From Altibacter sp. (lineage in GTDB: Bacteria; Bacteroidota; Bacteroidia; Flavobacteriales; Flavobacteriaceae): 64,000 bases of DNA. This document shows, piece by piece, positions 24,976 through 33,602 of the stretch. Position 1 is the first letter of the stretch, and every line of letters begins with the position of its first letter. The position numbers and the translations under genes are program-made. The stretch spans positions 1 through 64,000 of the forward strand of contig NZ_JAIOHK010000026.1 of NCBI RefSeq assembly GCF_019913785.1. The letters are read 5' to 3'. The notes under the pieces are model-generated. The model was not told where the DNA came from. It ran no database searches and saw only the letters and a program-made list of their open reading frames with translations.

Positions 24976-25764
24976 TCACTGCCCATAAACTCTAAAATTG
25001 TCAAAGCCTGCGAAATCGGCATCCCCGTTTTGAATAATTCCCAGTGTTAGGCGCACATTGGTTACCGAACCGGGAATGTTGAGGATGAGGGTGCCTTCTT
25101 CGGAATAATCGCCGGCACCGTTTATTAAAACCACCTGCCCCTGCCCTACATCGTCGTAAAACAATTCGTAACGCACATCGTCCCCGTTGTCAAATTCGAA
25201 TACGTCATAATCGAATGCAATACGGGCATTGACAACGCCGGAAACAGCTACATTGACAAAGGCGATTTCGTGGAAAATATTTCCTCCACCGTTTGGGTTA
25301 TTCAGATCTCTACATCCCAAAAAGTATCCGGAAACAAGATCTATGGCACTCGTTCCACTGCCTAAAGAGGCGACGGTATCCCAAATATCACCGGCCGTGT
25401 TATAGAACGCAGGTGTTACGGTGTAATTCCAACTCAGATTGGTGTCAAAATCCTGAAATGCCAAGGTCTGTGCCTGTGTGGATAGTGTGTAGATGGTTTC
25501 CCAAAAAATACCGTTCCATATTTCGAAGGTTCCGGTGTTCTCTACAAAAACCAACAGGCCGCTATCGATGGAGGTAGCATTGATGGCATCGCGTTCGGTC
25601 TGCGTAGCCACCCTCGGTGGCATCAAGCCTTTGTAGTCGGTGCCGGAGATTGCACTTACTTCTAACATGGCTGCATGTGACGGATTTGTGGTTCCAATTC
25701 CGACCTGTGATACATTTACATTCGAAATAAACAGGGTGACGATCACTACATAAATTCTTTTCAT
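24976..25764 (-). CDS. Exported protein with QVGIGTTNP start
   Basis: A 262-residue secreted protein. A signal peptide ends near NVNVSQ, followed by VGIGTTNPSHAAMLEVSA and KGLMPPRV, a start shared by many exported flavobacterial proteins and by the large repeat protein at 55449. The C-terminal 150 residues form a beta-sandwich-like domain (IAFDYDVFEFDNGDDVRYELFYDD, FDNFRVYGQ) resembling carbohydrate-binding or jelly-roll modules. No sorting tail is visible. Function unknown; cell-surface or extracellular. Confidence 0.75.
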   Translation of the reverse strand: MKRIYVVIVTLFISNVNVSQVGIGTTNPSHAAMLEVSAISGTDYKGLMPPRVATQTERDAINATSIDSGLLVFVENTGTFEIWNGIFWETIYTLSTQAQTLAFQDFDTNLSWNYTVTPAFYNTAGDIWDTVASLGSGTSAIDLVSGYFLGCRDLNNPNGGGNIFHEIAFVNVAVSGVVNARIAFDYDVFEFDNGDDVRYELFYDDVGQGQVVLINGAGDYSEEGTLILNIPGSVTNVRLTLGIIQNGDADFAGFDNFRVYGQ

Positions 25765-25885
25765 ACTATGAGCATTTAGGTCATAGCCTTTCAGGCTAAG
25801 ACGTTAATCTTGCCTGAGGAATTCATTAAGTTTTGGTGAGAAGCTTAAAAGTACAAAAAAAAGTATTTAGTTGTAAAACCTGACT

Positions 25886-27193
25886 TTATTTTTTCTTTGG
25901 ATAATGATCATCCCAATCCTTCACCTTCGGTTCGCCCAGTTTTCCTTGCGACTTGGCCACCATCATAGAAACGGCTGCATCCCCTGTTACGTTTATCACC
26001 GTACGACACATATCTAGGGGTCTGTCTACAGCAAAGATAAGTGCTAGTCCGGCTTCAGGAATACCGGCATAGCCCAATACTCCTACAAGCATCACCATGC
26101 CGGCGCCGGGTACAGCTGCCGAGCCGATAGAAGCCAAGGTTGCGGTTGCAATAATTCCGAGTTGTGTTCCAACAGTTAAGTCCATGCCAAAGGCTTGGGC
26201 AATGAATATGGCAGCTACGGCCTGGTACAAACTTGTTCCGTCCATATTTATGGTTGCGCCAATGGGTAAGACAAAACTGGAAACTTTTTCGTCAACACCA
26301 AGGTGTTCGGTTACACGCTCCATGGTCACCGGCAGCGTAGCAGCACTCGAACTGGTAGAAAATGCAAGTAACTGCGCCGGAGCGATTCCGTTTAAGAAAA
26401 ACAAGGGAGATTTATTAGTAAATATTTTTACTAATAAGAGGTATACGCCAATCATCAATGTCAAACCAACAACCACAGACAGGGCATACATGCCAAGTGC
26501 AGCAAATAAGTCGGCACTTGGGGCTTCTACAACCAGCGCCGCCAATAAAGCAAACACACCGTAGGGAGCCGCCAACATTATTAGATCGACCATTTTTAGA
26601 ATCACCTCATTAAACCCGTCAAAGAATTCTTTGACCGTTCTCGCTTTTTTCTCAGGTATTAAAATCAGTCCTATTCCAAAAAATACGGAAAAGAAAATTA
26701 CCTGTAACATATTGCGATTACTAGAAGCGGCACTAAAAATATTTTCCGGTACCAGGTCAATCAAAGCTTGTAATGGCCCCGCTTCTTTTTGCTTAAGGGC
26801 GTCTTGCCTTTTTTGTTCGGCGTCACCACCATAGGCCTCCACTAATTCGTTTCTCGTATCTTCATTGATGGACGTCCCCGGCTTAATGGTGCTCACCACC
26901 CCAATACCTATTGAAACGGCAATCACCGTGGTAAGTACATAGGTAATTATGGTGCGAATCCCCATTTTTGAAAGGCTTGAAATGTCCTTTAAGTCGGATA
27001 TACCTTTGATCAATGCCGCTAGGATAAGGGGGATTGCAATCAGCTTCAGCGCATTTATAAAAATAGTTCCGAAGGGCTTTACCCAATCGCCTATAAAGTC
27101 CGCTCCCCAGGTAAAGTTGGTCATGATCAATGCGAAGATGACCCCTAGAACCATTCCCAATAAAATTTGCCAGTGTAGTGCCAGTTTTTTCAT
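25886..27193 (-). CDS. Dicarboxylate/amino acid:cation symporter (DAACS family)
   Basis: A 435-residue transporter with eight hydrophobic segments and the family hallmarks: the Ser-rich reentrant loop (AFSTSSSAATLPVT), PIGATINMDGTSLY with the NMDGT sodium-site motif, and DRPLDMCRTVINVTGD. It imports glutamate, aspartate or C4-dicarboxylates with sodium or protons across the inner membrane. It lies 15 bases downstream of aroC on the same strand, but functional coupling is not obvious. Confidence 0.93.
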   Translation of the reverse strand: MKKLALHWQILLGMVLGVIFALIMTNFTWGADFIGDWVKPFGTIFINALKLIAIPLILAALIKGISDLKDISSLSKMGIRTIITYVLTTVIAVSIGIGVVSTIKPGTSINEDTRNELVEAYGGDAEQKRQDALKQKEAGPLQALIDLVPENIFSAASSNRNMLQVIFFSVFFGIGLILIPEKKARTVKEFFDGFNEVILKMVDLIMLAAPYGVFALLAALVVEAPSADLFAALGMYALSVVVGLTLMIGVYLLLVKIFTNKSPLFFLNGIAPAQLLAFSTSSSAATLPVTMERVTEHLGVDEKVSSFVLPIGATINMDGTSLYQAVAAIFIAQAFGMDLTVGTQLGIIATATLASIGSAAVPGAGMVMLVGVLGYAGIPEAGLALIFAVDRPLDMCRTVINVTGDAAVSMMVAKSQGKLGEPKVKDWDDHYPKKK

Positions 27194-27208
27194 AGATAGA
27201 TTTTGAAT

Positions 27209-28273
27209 TTACAATTTAGCTGTTTTGTTCAGTAACCAAAAATCGGCTACCACTAGTGCTGCCATAGCTTCAACGATGGGTACCGCCCTTGGAACCACAC
27301 AGGGATCGTGTCTCCCCCTGCCTTGCATTGCTACCTTTTCGCCTTCCGAATTTATAGTTTCTTGCGACTGCATGATGGTTGCGACGGGTTTAAAGGCCAC
27401 CTTAAAATAAATGTCGGCTCCATTACTGATGCCTCCTTGTATACCACCGCTATAATTGGTTTTTGTGCTTCCATCTTCATTAAAAAGGTCATTGTGCACA
27501 CTCCCTTTTAAATGCGTACCTGCAAATCCGCTGCCATATTCAAATCCCTTTACCGCGTTTATGGACAGCATGGCCTTGCCCAGTTGGGCATGCAGTTTAT
27601 CGAAAACAGGTTCCCCCAGTCCTAGGGGAACATTTTGTAGCACACAGGTCACTATACCGCCTACAGTATCACCTTGTTTTCTAATTTCTTTGATATAGGC
27701 CTCCATTTGAAGGGCCATTTCGGCATCGGCGCAGCGTACCGGATTTTTTTCGATTTCTGAAAAGTCTACTTCTGAATAGTTTTTCTGAAGCTGTAATTCT
27801 CCTACGCCCGAAACATAGGCAGTGATTTTAATGTCTTTCAGCAATTGTTTGGCAATGGCTCCTGCCACTACCCTACAGGCCGTTTCTCTGGCCGAAGACC
27901 TTCCGCCACCTCGATAATCTCGAATGCCGTATTTCTTATCGTATGTATAATCGGCATGGGATGGACGGTAGGTATCTTTTATATGAGTATAGTCAGCGGA
28001 TTTCTGGTTTGTATTTTTAATGACAAAACCAATAGGGGTTCCGGTAGTCACCCCTTCAAAAATTCCGGAGAGAAATTCGACTGCATCGGATTCTTTACGT
28101 TGGGTTACGATAGCCGACTGTCCCGGTTTTCTTCTGGCCATTTCAGTTTCAATGGCTTTAAAATCTATAGACAATCCTGCCGGGCAACCATCAATAATCC
28201 CACCAATCGCTTGGCCGTGTGACTCGCCAAAGGTGGTAAGTTTGAATATGCTTCCGAAGGAATTTCCTGCCAT
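27209..28273 (-). CDS. aroC: Chorismate synthase
   Basis: A 354-residue enzyme. Family signatures are [18 protein letters not shown] at the start, the [18 protein letters not shown] motif, and [18 protein letters not shown] near the end. It converts 5-enolpyruvylshikimate-3-phosphate to chorismate using reduced FMN, the last common step of aromatic amino acid synthesis. Length and motifs are complete. It is a single aromatic-pathway gene here, not in an aro operon. Confidence 0.97.
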   Translation of the reverse strand: MAGNSFGSIFKLTTFGESHGQAIGGIIDGCPAGLSIDFKAIETEMARRKPGQSAIVTQRKESDAVEFLSGIFEGVTTGTPIGFVIKNTNQKSADYTHIKDTYRPSHADYTYDKKYGIRDYRGGGRSSARETACRVVAGAIAKQLLKDIKITAYVSGVGELQLQKNYSEVDFSEIEKNPVRCADAEMALQMEAYIKEIRKQGDTVGGIVTCVLQNVPLGLGEPVFDKLHAQLGKAMLSINAVKGFEYGSGFAGTHLKGSVHNDLFNEDGSTKTNYSGGIQGGISNGADIYFKVAFKPVATIMQSQETINSEGEKVAMQGRGRHDPCVVPRAVPIVEAMAALVVADFWLLNKTAKL

Positions 28274-28373
28274 AGACCTGTTTTCAACAAATGTAAATTT
28301 AAAAATCGACTCCTAAAAATAACAAATTGGTTAATCTTTTTACACCACTTAAAATTCTAAATACTCCCCTCAA

Positions 28374-31283
28374 CTACAGCAATGCCCTTCTTAAAATAGT
28401 AACAGGATGCAAGGCGTCCCGCCCGGTTCCGTCTTTGATTTGATGTCTACAACTGGTTCCGTTGGCCGCTATTAGCGTGTTTTCCGCACTTTTTCGTACT
28501 GCCGGCAACAATTTAAGTTCCCCAATTTGCATACTCAGTTCGTAATGTGCCTTTTCATAACCAAAACTACCTGCCATCCCACAGCAACCCGCCGGAATGA
28601 TGGTGGGTGTATAGTTTTTAGGGAGGTTTAAGATATCAAAGGTGACCTTCTGGTTGCTCAATGCCTTTTGGTGACAATGTGTATGTATCTTAATTTGTTT
28701 TTTTTCTGAAGTGAATTGCGAGGCTGTAATATGTCCTTTTTCTATTTCCGAAGCCAAAAACTCTTCGATTAAAAAGGTATTTTTTGAAATAACAGTAGCC
28801 GCTTCCACATTGTCGGCTAACCGCAGGAATTCATCTCGAAACCCAAGAATAGCCGAAGGTTCTATACCTATTAAGGGGTTGTTTTCAGAAATTAATTCCT
28901 TTAAGTAATCAATATTGTTATTAGCATGCTGCTTGGCCGCTGTTAAAAATCCTTTTGAAAGTAAGGCCCTGGCACTGTCCAAATGAGTTACCACACCAAC
29001 GTTATATCCCAAACCGACTAACAATTCAAAGCTGTCCTGAGCAATGTTGGCTTCCAAATAATTGCTAAACTCATCTACGAATAAATACAACTTATTTTTT
29101 TCTATATATTCTTGATATGTAGCTTCTTGTAATAGCTTACTGAAACTTTTAATTGAAATATTCGGAAGGCTTCTTTCTCTTGCAATTCCCTTGTTCTTTT
29201 TGATCCAATTTGATACAAACGGTTTCTGAAAAGCCCAATTGACCAGTTTGGGAAACTTTGAGGCCAGTTTGTAGTGTTTACTGCTGTTCGCGAAGAATGC
29301 GTCGGCTTTTGAAACTCCATTTGCCTTTTGGTATTGATATAAAAATTCGGCCTTTACACTGGCAATATCAACATTGCTGGGGCATTCCGAAGCACAGGCC
29401 TTACAGCTAAGGCACAGATCGAATACCTCCTTTAACTCCTTCGAATTAAACTTATTGACCGCCTCATTATTAGTAAGTACCTCGCGCAGTGCATTCGCAC
29501 GTGCACGTGTGGTGTCTTTTTCATTCTTGGTTGCGTGATAGCTGGGGCACATGGCACCCCCGGCTTCGGGAGATTTTCGGCAGTCACCACTTCCGTTGCA
29601 CTTTTCTGCCAAACGCAGTATCCCTTCCGAATCGTTAAAATTTAATAGGGTCTCAATGACGGGCTCTTCCCGATCTATCTCATAGCGCAGCGATTCGTCC
29701 ATTTTAAAAGCGTCTACGATCTTCCCGGGGTTGAAGATATTATTCGGGTCGAAGGTATATTTAATTCGCCTTAAAAGCGCGTAATTGTTGGCTCCTATAA
29801 GCATGGGTAAAAATTCGGCGCGAACAATTCCGTCACCGTGCTCACCAGAGAAAGACCCCTTATATTTCTTTGTTAGCAGCGCCACTTCGGTGGTGATCTT
29901 CCTAAAAAAATCAACGTCCTGCCGCTTCTTTAAATTAAGGATAGGTCGTAAATGCAATTCGCCTGCCCCCGCATGGGCGTAATACACAGCTTGCTGGTCG
30001 TAGCGTTCCATCAGATCGGAGAACTCATTTATAAAATGGGGCAAATCGGGCAAGGCCACAGCGGTGTCTTCAATACAGGCGACCGCCTTTCGGTCTCCCA
30101 CCATGTTTCCCAACAGACCCAACCCTGCCTTTCGCAGCTCTAGGGCCATTTTAATTCCTTCCCCTCTCAATACGGGCGTGGCATAGCTCAATCCCGATGT
30201 TGACAATGTCTGGAGTAAGGCATTGGATTGTTTTTCCAGCTCAACTTCGGTAGTAGCCTTTAATTCTAGCAAGAGTAAAGCTTTGGGGGTACCTTCTACG
30301 AAATAGCGATAGGATTCGTATTTTTTGTTCTTTGCGGTGCAGGCCAAAATTACGTCGTCCATCAACTCACAGGTATGTAATTGGTGTTCCATAACTCTGT
30401 TAACATCGTTCAGACAGTTTTTCAAACTGTTGTAATGGGCAGCAACCATAGCGGTATGTGGAGGCGGAAGTTCGTTCAGCTGCAAGGTGATTTCGGTAGT
30501 AAAAGCGAGGGTTCCTTCGCTTCCGCAGAGCAGCGAGCAAATATTTATCTGCTTTTCAGAATTGCTAAAAACGGCGGTATCAAGCAAGGAGTCGATGGCG
30601 TAACCGGTATTTCTTCGGTGTATTTCCGGTTTGGGAAATTCTTTCCGAATTTCTTCCTGAACCACTTCGGGAGACAATGCCTCATAGAGTGTTTTATAAA
30701 TAAGACCTTCCAAAGAATCCAACTTTGTCTTCGTGATGAAGGCAGCTTTCGAAAGCGGTTTAAAATGTACTTCTTCTCCATTGGACAAAAGTGTGGTGAG
30801 GCCTACCACCTTATCTCTTGTCACACCATACTGAATAGATGTGGTACCGCTTGAGTTATTCCCTACCATGCCCCCTATCATGCAGCGATTGGAAGTTGAA
30901 GTATTTGGACCGAAGAACAGCCCGTGTGCTGCCAAGAACATATTCAATTCATCACGAATAACGCCCGGTTGTACGGTGACCGTTTTAGCGGCTGTGTCCA
31001 ACGAAATAATTTCAGTAAAATATTTGGAAACATCTACGACTATACCATCACCCACGCATTGACCTGCCAAGGAAGTACCCGCCGTCCTCGGGATAAGGGA
31101 TGTTTTATTTTGGGTAGCAAATTGAATAAGCTGTTGAATGGCTTGAGTGCTTTTCGGATAAGCAACCGCAAGGGGGAGTTTTCGGTAGACGGAAGCATCT
31201 GTAGCATAGATCCCTTTATGAAGTACATCATAAAAAAGGTCACCGTCGAATACAGATTTAAAATTGGCGAGTGCTTGTTCCAT
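28374..31283 (-). CDS. FAD-linked and iron-sulfur oxidoreductase (GlcD/GlcF-like fusion, YdiJ type)
   Basis: A protein of about 969 residues. The N-terminal FAD_binding_4 domain has PRTAGTSLAGQCVGDGIVVDV and MIGGMVGNNSSGTTSIQYG. A linked oxidase C-terminal domain includes YYAHAGAGELHLRP and GEHGDGIVRAEF. Then come two 4Fe-4S clusters (CNGSGDCRKSPEAGGAMCP, CLSCKACASECP) and CCG motifs (HCHQ, CCGMAGSFGYE). It should oxidise a 2-hydroxyacid such as D-lactate or 2-hydroxyglutarate. I prefer the ATG at 31283 (MEQALANF), 18 residues inside the longest frame, as homologues begin there. Confidence 0.88.
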   Translation of the reverse strand: MEQALANFKSVFDGDLFYDVLHKGIYATDASVYRKLPLAVAYPKSTQAIQQLIQFATQNKTSLIPRTAGTSLAGQCVGDGIVVDVSKYFTEIISLDTAAKTVTVQPGVIRDELNMFLAAHGLFFGPNTSTSNRCMIGGMVGNNSSGTTSIQYGVTRDKVVGLTTLLSNGEEVHFKPLSKAAFITKTKLDSLEGLIYKTLYEALSPEVVQEEIRKEFPKPEIHRRNTGYAIDSLLDTAVFSNSEKQINICSLLCGSEGTLAFTTEITLQLNELPPPHTAMVAAHYNSLKNCLNDVNRVMEHQLHTCELMDDVILACTAKNKKYESYRYFVEGTPKALLLLELKATTEVELEKQSNALLQTLSTSGLSYATPVLRGEGIKMALELRKAGLGLLGNMVGDRKAVACIEDTAVALPDLPHFINEFSDLMERYDQQAVYYAHAGAGELHLRPILNLKKRQDVDFFRKITTEVALLTKKYKGSFSGEHGDGIVRAEFLPMLIGANNYALLRRIKYTFDPNNIFNPGKIVDAFKMDESLRYEIDREEPVIETLLNFNDSEGILRLAEKCNGSGDCRKSPEAGGAMCPSYHATKNEKDTTRARANALREVLTNNEAVNKFNSKELKEVFDLCLSCKACASECPSNVDIASVKAEFLYQYQKANGVSKADAFFANSSKHYKLASKFPKLVNWAFQKPFVSNWIKKNKGIARERSLPNISIKSFSKLLQEATYQEYIEKNKLYLFVDEFSNYLEANIAQDSFELLVGLGYNVGVVTHLDSARALLSKGFLTAAKQHANNNIDYLKELISENNPLIGIEPSAILGFRDEFLRLADNVEAATVISKNTFLIEEFLASEIEKGHITASQFTSEKKQIKIHTHCHQKALSNQKVTFDILNLPKNYTPTIIPAGCCGMAGSFGYEKAHYELSMQIGELKLLPAVRKSAENTLIAANGTSCRHQIKDGTGRDALHPVTILRRALL

Positions 31284-31425
31284 TATCTCTTGTAAAAATA
31301 GCAAACGCTTTGTGTTTTTTAACAAAATTTTCGGCAAAGTGGGAACAATCTTGGCAGCCCCTTAACAGGGAACGGTATATAATACTTCTATTTTTAAAGC
31401 GTTAACAAACTTAAATCAAACATTT

Positions 31426-31911
31426 ATGAGAAAGATCCTTTTTATTTTGATTGCTACATTGGGAGTATTTGCAAGCGCAGCGGCCCAAAACATAGCCGAC
31501 AATGCCATTGGCTTGCGACTGGGTGATAGTGATGGATTTGGAACTGAAGTAAATTATCAACGCGCGTTAAGCGAGAATAACCGTCTCGAATTTGCATTGG
31601 GTTGGCGGAGCAATAAGCATGTGAATGCCTATAAACTTACCGGCTTGTATCAATGGGTTTGGGTGCTTGATGGAAATTTCAACTGGTACGTAGGTGCCGG
31701 GGGTGGATTGGGGCAGATTGACTTTAATAATGATTTCCCCGGAAACCCGGACAATGAAACATTTGGTTTTGCCGCCGGAGATATTGGTATTGAGTACGAT
31801 TTTGATTTCCCTTTGCTGATTTCATTGGATTTTAGACCCGAATTCGGATTTGGTGACTACCGAGACGATGTCGATTTCGATATAGGTTTGGGCGTTCGAT
31901 ACCAGTTTTAG
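31426..31911 (+). CDS. Small outer-membrane beta-barrel protein
   Basis: A 161-residue protein. A signal peptide ends at ASAAAQ, then eight or so alternating strands (GLRLGDSDGFGTEVNYQRAL, NRLEFALGWRS, WYVGAGGGLG) end in a C-terminal aromatic, GVRYQF, as in outer-membrane barrels. Similar small barrels are common and functionally unassigned in flavobacteria. It is monocistronic, with a strong terminator 20 bases downstream. Confidence 0.82.
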   Translation: MRKILFILIATLGVFASAAAQNIADNAIGLRLGDSDGFGTEVNYQRALSENNRLEFALGWRSNKHVNAYKLTGLYQWVWVLDGNFNWYVGAGGGLGQIDFNNDFPGNPDNETFGFAAGDIGIEYDFDFPLLISLDFRPEFGFGDYRDDVDFDIGLGVRYQF

Positions 31912-31933
31912 ATTAGAACACTTAATAGAAATT

Positions 31934-31962
31934 AAATGCCCCACTTTTGGTGGGGCATTTTT
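31934..31962 (+). terminator. Intrinsic terminator after the barrel gene
   Basis: A perfect stem of 11 pairs (AAATGCCCCAC / GTGGGGCATTT) with loop TTTTG, continued by a T-rich tail. On the minus strand the tail is also fairly T-rich, so it may serve the convergent PrcB-like gene too. Confidence 0.9.
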
Positions 31963-32003
31963 AATGATATGATTATGCCAATTCGGTCACCTTTAACAAG
32001 AGG

Positions 32004-32492
32004 TTATTTTTCGTACGCATATTTGAACGCTACAGGCAAGGATTGCTTCTCGAATTTGAAAAGTATGAAGGGAGAGGTCATCACAGTTGTCACATAATCA
32101 CCGGGTTTAGGGGACGTACCTCCAAGATAGATAGTTACACCCGCTTCGGTCTTTTCGATGCGGTCTACCGTAAGTGAAAACCCTCCCGAGGACAATTCGC
32201 CCATACTTGCCAATCCTACCTGATAATAAGAAAAATCTATTTCAGGAAATTCTTCCCTCGGTTCCTGAGTACTGGTTATTGTCTTGAACACTTCATCAAG
32301 CGCATCTTGTGAGTTAATGATTGTATTCTCTCTTGTCAAATTACCATGGTTCCCAGCTAACAGGACCTCAAAGCTCAGTGTTTCTTTCATAGGTGTCTCG
32401 CTGGTGCTAGGGTGTGTTTTACAACTGGCCAATAGTAGTCCGGCCAATGCAATTACAAGGATACTATAGTACTTTTTTTGTGGCTTTTTCAT
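32004..32492 (-). CDS. PrcB-like lipoprotein (protease complex subunit-type domain)
   Basis: About 162 residues. A lipoprotein signal ends LAGLLLASC. The body carries a PrcB C-terminal-type domain (FSYYQVGLASMGELSSGGFSL and the closing TSPFILFKF). PrcB in Treponema is part of a surface protease complex; here no protease gene is adjacent, so only the domain relation is claimed. I start at the ATG at 32492; the longer frame to 32531 adds 13 residues inside bshA. The remaining 29-base overlap with bshA implies co-transcription at the end of a nine-gene run. Confidence 0.72.
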   Translation of the reverse strand: MKKPQKKYYSILVIALAGLLLASCKTHPSTSETPMKETLSFEVLLAGNHGNLTRENTIINSQDALDEVFKTITSTQEPREEFPEIDFSYYQVGLASMGELSSGGFSLTVDRIEKTEAGVTIYLGGTSPKPGDYVTTVMTSPFILFKFEKQSLPVAFKYAYEK

Positions 32493-33594
32493 ATACTTCT
32501 TCGTAAAGGGGAATAATATTTTCGGTATCAAATTTTTTGGAGGCTTCTTTAGCCTGCTGTTTGAATTTCAGCAACACCGCATCGTCTCTTAAAATATGGA
32601 GGGCCTGTTTCGCCATGGTATCCACATCACCTACATCACTTAAGAAACCACTTACACCATCAACATTCACTTCGGCCAAACCTCCGGTATTACTCGAAAT
32701 CACCGGTACACCACTCGCCATCGCCTCAAGTGCTGCTAAACCAAAGCTCTCTTTTTCGGAAGGCAGTAAGAACAGATCGCTAAAACACAGAATTTTATCA
32801 ATTTCACTGCTGTTTCCTAGAAACATCACCTTATGCTGAATTCCTTTTTTGATGCAGAGTGCCTCGCCGAGTTCTTTTTCGGGTCCCTCGCCTACTATGA
32901 TTAATTTAGAAGGAATTTCTTTCTGAATCCTATCAAATATCTCAATGACATCGGTCACACGTTTTACGGGGCGTAAATTACTTATATGGGTAATAATTCG
33001 TTCGTGTTTTTCGGCCATGAGATCCCTTTGGCAATCGGTATAAGTATGTGCATGCTTTGCCACATCGATAAAGTTTGGAACCACATCGATCTCCTTGGTA
33101 ATATTAAATAAGCGGAGCGTATCTTCCTTTAAACTTGCAGAAACCGAAGTAACCGCATCACTCTCATTGATGCTAAAAGTAACCGCAGGTTTGTAAAAAG
33201 GATGACTGCCAACCAGGGTGATGTCTGTACCGTGTAGGGTGGTCACCATGGGTATGTAAATACCTTCTTCGGCCAGCATTTGCTTGGCCATATAGCCGGC
33301 ATAGGCATGGGGGATTGCGTAATGTACATGCAGCAGGTCGATCTTGTACAACTTCACCATATCTACCAGTTTGCTAGATAGTGCCAACTCGTAGGGTTGA
33401 TAGTGAAATAACGGATAATCGGGAACGGTCACTTCATGATAGTGAATATTATGCGATATCAGGTCTAAACGAACCGGCTGCTTATAAGTAATAAAATGCA
33501 CCTCGTGTCCGCGTTCGGCAAGGGCAATACCTAATTCGGTTGCGACAACGCCACTTCCTCCAAATGTTGGGTAACAAACTATCGCTATTTTCAT
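32464..33594 (-). CDS. bshA: N-acetyl-alpha-D-glucosaminyl L-malate synthase (bacillithiol pathway)
   Basis: A 376-residue GT4 glycosyltransferase. It begins MKIAIVCYPTFGGSGVVATELG, the BshA-specific start, with TTLHGTDITLVGSHPFYKP in the acceptor domain and ESFGLAALEAMASGVPVISSNTGGLAEV with the E-X7-E donor motif. It joins L-malate to GlcNAc from UDP-GlcNAc, the first step of bacillithiol synthesis. It sits directly downstream of the NagZ/beta-lactamase fusion (8-base gap), a pairing I recall from other flavobacteria. Confidence 0.94.
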   Translation of the reverse strand: MKIAIVCYPTFGGSGVVATELGIALAERGHEVHFITYKQPVRLDLISHNIHYHEVTVPDYPLFHYQPYELALSSKLVDMVKLYKIDLLHVHYAIPHAYAGYMAKQMLAEEGIYIPMVTTLHGTDITLVGSHPFYKPAVTFSINESDAVTSVSASLKEDTLRLFNITKEIDVVPNFIDVAKHAHTYTDCQRDLMAEKHERIITHISNLRPVKRVTDVIEIFDRIQKEIPSKLIIVGEGPEKELGEALCIKKGIQHKVMFLGNSSEIDKILCFSDLFLLPSEKESFGLAALEAMASGVPVISSNTGGLAEVNVDGVSGFLSDVGDVDTMAKQALHILRDDAVLLKFKQQAKEASKKFDTENIIPLYEEVYEKATKKVL

Positions 33595-33602
33595 TTGTTT
33601 AA

